Source: Cololabis saira
Taxonomy: Eukaryota > Chordata > Actinopteri > Beloniformes > Belonidae
NCBI RefSeq assembly: GCF_033807715.1
Contig: NC_084596.1
Location: 40,875,958-40,939,957, forward strand
Reading direction: 5' to 3'
DNA: 64,000 nucleotides
Position numbers and translations under genes: made by a program. Shown here one piece after another: positions 59,339 to 64,000 of the stretch. A model generated the notes under the pieces. It searched no databases, had not been told where the DNA came from, and saw only the letters and a list, made by a program, of their open reading frames with translations. Numbering within the stretch: position 1 is the stretch's first letter; each line of letters starts with the position of its first letter.

Positions 59339-61170
59339 TCTCTCATCGAGCTCATGGCAATCCCCAAAGGCTTGAATCAAGGCAGCTGGACTTCTTGAAG
59401 ATGTTTCCTCTTCTCATCAGAATCATCAGTTCAAATCGTTCAAAGTGATCAATCAGGATCTCCAATCTTTTTTTTTTTTTGGAAGAAATAATCACTGTGA
59501 TGTTCTGGTTTTTCCAGCATCAGATGTCTGTGGTGGTCAGTGTTAGGAGTCTGGCCCTGAGCGCTGAAGCAGCAACAGACCAACAGGAAAAAAGAAAAAA
59601 AGGTGGTTATACCGCCTTTAAAACAACATCTGGTCCAAGGACATGAGGGCTTTTTTTTTAACGAGACAATATAAAACTTCATTATGCACACAGGCATAGT
59701 TGAGGAAGATGAGGGTACAGGAACTGACCTGCCCACAGTCCTGATCCGTCCTCTAGGAAAAAACGCATTTGTGGATGACTTTCACTGAAAAATATCCTGA
59801 TGACAGAAAAACCTACAGTTGTACATCTTAGTACATGTTTGGGGAAGACTGGGACGAAGTAACTTTATGATGTCAGAGCTATTTCTGATTAGAGTTTGTA
59901 AATCAGGGCTTCAGATCAACCGATAATGACAGACATCATGTTACAGCCACATTTCTGTGTCCGCCGTGAATAATTCCATCGTATCCATCGGATCCATCGT
60001 ATGTATGGAAAGCAGTTTTATAGCCCAATATTGTGGGATGTTGCAACTGGGTGTCGCAAAAGGATCATTCTTTAGCAGCAGGGTGGCAATATTCTATAAT
60101 CCCTGAGTGAATGTAAACCTTTTAGCTCTAAACGGAACCATATTATTCCAATAACTGTCATTATCCCTCAGATTAGCTCAGTGGAGAGAACATACCGAAT
60201 GGTGAGGGCCCCTCTGTCTCCTGTTTGACCTTCCACTCCCACACTCCCACTCGCTGCATATGCTCTCTATCTCCCTCCCTCTCTCCCTCCCTCCACCTAC
60301 AGGCCTGTCCTCTCTCTCCCAGCTCCTCTCGCTCTCCCCTGTTGCTACAGTCGCATTAGTGGAAAATGGGTCTTAACAAAAATATTGTCAAACTGCCACG
60401 AAACTGGGGGGGAAGGGGGGTGCTGGGCAAGCCTGTCCAAATAGCTCTTATTTGAATTGCTAATTTGAGCTCCAAAATACAAAAAAAAAAGTAGAAAAAA
60501 GAAGAAGTGTTGACAGAGCTGAGAGCAGAGCGGAGCAGAGAGGAGAGGAGAGGAGAGGAGAGTAGGCGCTGTTGGGGTGAGCATCTTTACAGCGACATCA
60601 AAGCATTTTAAAACAGGGTGGGCTTATGTCTCACCCATGTGCACCTCTATTCTTCCCCCTCTTGCTCTGTCCCCTCAGTCGCCACCCTCCATTATCCTCT
60701 CTTCTTCACAGCTTGTGCTGTTGGATGACAACTGCGACTTCCTCAAAGAGCAAGCGAATGCGTGAATGTATGTGCTGCAAAGAACGAGGCGGCGAGGAGA
60801 GGGAGGAAGAGGGCCAGCCTGGTTAGAGATGTCTGAACGGCCTTGCCTTTCTGTAAATCCACCCATCGCTGTCAAGTGAAGAGGAAAACACATTTGTCTC
60901 ACTAATAGACTGTCTTTATAGAAGAAGAAGTTCTGCTTTGTTTCTGCGTGAACGTATCGTTGTGTTAGGGCTCTCTCATGATGGATCATCCTTACCCTGC
61001 TCAGGCTTGACTGACACCTAAAGTCTGCTTCAGCTGGTTACGATGAGTGTCCTTTTGATGCCCAAGCACGATTCTCGGACTCCGGCAGGGTTGGAGGAGC
61101 TCTGAACTAACCTCCACCACTTCTCATCAGTTTTATTGATGAAGCTGTATATAGTATATGTTATACATAT
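59339..61170. other. Low-repeat spacer, no gene recognised
   Basis: The first 100 bases (GACTTCTTGAAGATGTTTCC) resemble a common fish repeat but are too short to classify. CT-rich runs lie at 60265-60345 and a GAGAGGAGAGGA run at 60530-60565. Open frames up to 104 codons have no known domain. Confidence 0.5.
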
Positions 61171-61264
61171 TTTACATCCATCCATTTTCCACCACTTATC
61201 CATTACCGGGTCGTGGGGACATTAGCCTCAATAGAGATGCCCAGACTTCCCTCACCCCAGACAC

Positions 61265-61345
61265 TTCCTCCAGCTCTTCTTCCAGCTCTTCCTCCAGATC
61301 TTCCTCCAGCTCTTCCTCCAGCTCTTCTTCCAGCTCTTTCGAGGG
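61265..61345. repeat. 15-bp minisatellite within Rex3 (codes EELEE)
   Basis: Five to six units of TCTTCCTCCAGC-type sequence; on the minus strand each adds five residues in frame (EELEE). The Rex3 fragment at 31 kb has only one such unit. Confidence 0.9.
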
Positions 61346-61436
61346 GAGTCCGAGGCGTTCCCAGGCCAGCCGAGAGACATAGTCTCTCCAGCGTGTCCTG
61401 GGTCTTCCCCGGGGTCTCCTCCCGGAGGGACATGCC

Positions 61437-61530
61437 TGGAACACCTCCCTAGGGAGGAGGGACATGCCTGGAACACCTCCCTAGGGAGGAGGGACATGCC
61501 TGGAACACCTCCCTAGGGAGGCGTCCAGGA
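61437..61530. repeat. 31-bp repeat within Rex3, three units
   Basis: Three units carrying the palindrome CCTCCCTAGGGAGG and GGACATGCCTGGAAC. The same unit is present about four times in the independent Rex3 fragment at 31237-31350. Confidence 0.95.
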
Positions 61531-62199
61531 GGATCCGGTACAGATGCCCAAGCCACCTCAGCTGACTCCTCTCAATGTGAAGGAGCAGCGGCTCTACTCC
61601 GAGCTCCTCCCGGGTGACCGAACTCCTCACCCTATCTCTAAGGGAGCGTCCAGCCACCCTGCGGAGGAAACTCATCTCTAAGGGAGCGTCCAGCCACCCT
61701 GCGGAGGAAACTCATCTCGGCCGCTTGTTTCCGCGATCTTATCCTTTCGGTCACTACCCAAAGTTCATGACCATAGGTGAGGGTAGGGGCGTAGATTGAC
61801 CGGTAAATCGAGAGCTTCGCCTTTCGACTCAGCTCCCTCTTCACCACGACGGTCCAGTACATCGACCGCATAACTGCGGACGCTGCACCGATCCGTCGGT
61901 CAATCTCACGCTCCATTGTTCCCTCACTCGTGAACAAGATCCCGAGATACTTGAACTCCTCCACCTGAGGCAGGACTTCTCCACCCACCCGGAGAAGGCA
62001 CGCCACCCTTTCCCGGTGGAGAACCATGGCCTCGGTTTTGGAGGTGCTGATTCTCATCCCTGCCGCGTCGCACTCGGCCGCAAACCGCCCCAGCACATGC
62101 TGAAGGTCCCGGTCCGATGAAGCCAACAAGACAACGTCATCCAGAAAAAGCAGAGATGTTATTGACATATTATACAGTACATCTATAAACAAAACTTAA

Positions 62200-62995
62200 T
62201 TTGGAGACTAGATACAGTTGTCTCTTAACTGAGTGGTCAGAATTTTGTCGCGTTTGAGGCTGTGTCATCTGTCAATCCTGTAGGGCTAACACCACGACAA
62301 CTTTAAGACTCCCAGTAACACGATTATAAGATGGGTAATCTGACTGAACCAACCCCTTCCTGACACTGAAGGTCATGAAATCATACAATCATCCCATCTT
62401 CGCCGTCGTCTACGACATCCTTCACTTATTTACAGCAACCGTTGAATAGAAGTAAGTTTAAGGGTGCATGCACGCGTAGCCAGTTTGATGTAGTACACTT
62501 GTGCATGAACGCTGCCTCCCGAACTTTGACGTGGACCAAGGAAGAAGACTGAGACCCCTTGGACACGTGGGTCTTGGTCCATCTCTAAACTGACCAAACT
62601 ACTAAAGAAACTAAATGAGCTGAGGACAAACTTGGAGCGAGGACAGATAATGCTTCAAACATGTCTGATCAGATTGAGGTGAATGCTGCAGCTGCGTGGA
62701 GGAAGAGTCGACTGCAAGGCTGCCTGCAGCTAAAGACCCGGCGTCAAACTGATACGGGCTACCATGGATGCTGAGAGTGTCAAGTGAAACCGTTTGCAAC
62801 ATATTACAGCTTTAATGGGGGATTCTTTGTCAGTAATTAATATTTTTTTTTAGTTTGACTCTTTTAACCAGAAAAAATAACCACAAACTGAAAAGACATT
62901 GCGCTTTTTCTCATCTTGCAAAGAAACAAAGTCTCTTGTCTTTGTTTATTTGTAATACATCTGTGTCTGTTGATGAGTGTAATTGTTGTCTCTTA
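62200..62995. other. Spacer, no gene recognised
   Basis: Ordinary sequence; open frames of 63-69 codons without domains. Confidence 0.45.
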
Positions 62996-63974
62996 GGGTG
63001 CGTCCCAATACTCCCCCTCGCCCTCCTTTTCTTCCCTAACCCTAACTTTTGCGCGTTCCCGTGAAGGTAGTGGTGTCCCAATTCCTCTTTTCACCTAGGG
63101 GGAGGGGGCATAACGAGGGCTAGGGGCTGAGAATAGCCCCTTCAAATCGAGGGATTTCAGATGCTGACTTGGCGAGCGAGGGGGTATGAAAAAAAGAGGC
63201 TCTGCGTCGATTTGACTCGCCGACCGAAGGCAAACAGGCAGACTGGTCTCAGAGAAATAGATAGGAATAATCCTGTGACTCGTCAGATTTGTTTTGGATG
63301 TCTCTGATATAATAGTCTTCAGAAACCACAAAGTAATCCAGCTGTTATCTGGGTAATTTACACACTTTCAGATAAAGTTGCGGAAGATCACGCCAGAATA
63401 AAGGGATTTATGGTTCCGCGTTACACCAACGCAGATCCTACGGCGGAGGTTACGCAACCTACGCCGTAGGCTCTGCGTCGATTTAACGCGGACCCAAGCT
63501 CCGGACCCGGCAGACAGAAATCTCTAAATTTCGGAGCAAATTTCTTAACAGGCGTAGCTACAACTGTTAGATTTCATCTATTAAACCAACATATTCCTAA
63601 ATGATTTATTTCAGCCGGCGTGATTCTCAACAGAGCTGCGTCCCGGGAGAGAGTGTCTCTCCCGGGGCTGACGGAGCAGCCTGACCCGGCGGAGACGTCT
63701 CTTCTCGGGCTGTGAGCTGAGGCTGCTCCCCGGGGCCGGCGGCTCTTCTCATCTCCGAAAACATCGGGTCAAATTTCTTAACAGGCGTTATTTGGATAAA
63801 CTGAGCCCCGGTTGGGGATCTTAAGGTTACCATTATACCTGAAAAAATATTAAAACTTAATAAAGTGCCATATTAACAGCGCTACAGCTGAAATTAAAAC
63901 AGCTTTTGGCTCTCAGCTTCCTGATCAGGGAAGGGATGAAAACGAGGGGTAGGGGGAGAATTGGGACAGGCACC
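62996..63974. mobile_element. GTGCGTCCCAAT-ended inverted-repeat element
   Basis: GGGTGCGTCCCAATACTCCC at the left is mirrored by GGGGGAGAATTGGGACAGGC at the right, and CTCGCCCTCC pairs with GAGGGGTAGG. A 20-base direct repeat CAAATTTCTTAACAGGCGT occurs at about 63538 and 63770. Palindromic MITE copy E is inside. No coding sequence recognised; a GC-rich block lies at 63610-63760. Confidence 0.75.
63401..63494. mobile_element. Palindromic MITE, ATGGTTCCGCG family, copy E
   Basis: GGATTTATGGTTCCGCGTTA, CACCAACGCAGATCC and the closing arm CTCTGCGTCGATTTAACGCG; the last dozen bases of the right arm (GGAACCATAAAT) are altered to GGACCCAAG. Nested in the 62996-63974 element. Confidence 0.85.
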
Positions 63975-64000
63975 TGGGCCAAGTGCCCTAGATTTCAAGT

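Larger units (their letters stand above)
61175..62160 (-). pseudogene. Rex3/RTE-like retrotransposon, 5'-truncated, frameshifted
   Basis: On the minus strand the frame starts inside the RT catalytic box, LFLDDVVLLASSDRDLQ (Y/F-x-DD), then CDAAGMRISTSKTEAMVLHR, EEFKYLGILFTSEG, and the C-terminal ERIRSRKQAAEMSFLRRVAG. A 40-bp tandem duplication (61634-61713) then shifts the frame. The remaining C-terminus, REELGVEPLLLHIERSQLRW, RPRTRWRDYVSRLAWERLGL, continues in another frame. The 3' end near 61175 is a TGGATGGATG tail. Two in-element expansions are present: an EELEE-coding minisatellite and three CCTCCCTAGGGAGG units. No clear TSD was found. Confidence 0.9.

Noticed and set aside
61158..61382. 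Poly-Ser protein frame
   Set aside because: Antisense of the EELEE minisatellite in the Rex3 fragment.

Overview
The window looks like a stretch of teleost fish nuclear genome, probably a spiny-rayed (percomorph) species. The evidence is the repeat content: Rex3/RTE-like and L2/CR1-like LINE pieces, tRNA-headed SINEs, many hAT miniature elements (MITEs) with exact 8-bp target-site duplications (TSDs), TTAA-flanked MITEs, three copies of a THAP-encoding ISL2EU-like transposon, and long (GT), (TATC) and (TA) microsatellites. No complete host protein-coding gene could be recognised. I see no operon, phage, plasmid, CRISPR or bacterial defence system.

The best candidates for host sequence are (i) a possible coding exon with a good acceptor at 226-418, (ii) a CpG-island promoter at about 26.1-26.25 kb with ZNF143-type, YY1-like, CCAAT and CRE motifs, and (iii) the GC-rich, possibly transcribed segment after it, reaching an AATAAA near 27.43 kb. 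Low-repeat stretches such as 42.2-45.5 kb and 59.3-61.2 kb read as ordinary intergenic or intronic DNA.

Layout. 0.6-9 kb: a GGGCCC-ended repeat, a large inverted-repeat element, a SINE, two foldback MITEs and a GGCGC-ended MITE split by a LINE tail. 9.5-11.3 kb: ISL2EU-like copy 1 with a 43-bp minisatellite and a nested TTAA MITE. 12.6-16.4 kb: a row of hAT MITEs. 18.7-22.2 kb: a hAT relic with two BED-finger remnants, then a four-layer nest of inverted-repeat elements. 25.2-27.4 kb: MITE, promoter, possible transcript. 28.3-32.8 kb: SINE, Rex3 fragment and ISL2EU-like copy 2 with an open THAP exon. 33.8-37.7 kb: LINE tail split by a TTAA MITE, then a LINE reverse-transcriptase fragment between two 207-bp direct repeats and itself broken by a hAT MITE and a solo LTR. 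38.4-41.4 kb: a long hairpin MITE and a large hAT element. 46.2-50.2 kb: a LINE cut by ISL2EU-like copy 3 and a hAT element, next to a hAT-type BED-finger gene relic cut by another hAT MITE. 52-59.3 kb: TIR and hAT elements and a LINE 3' UTR with a perfect 23-bp TSD. 61-64 kb: a second Rex3 fragment and a terminal inverted-repeat element.

The mobile elements do not cooperate as a pathway; the window is a record of layered insertions. Several layers can be ordered from TSDs and from empty sites present in sister copies within the window. The most unusual structures are the LINE flanked by 207-bp duplications, the coding-derived 43-bp minisatellite carried at three ISL2EU-like loci, the foldback MITE family, and the Rex3 5' junction that holds an inverted copy of its own target flank.
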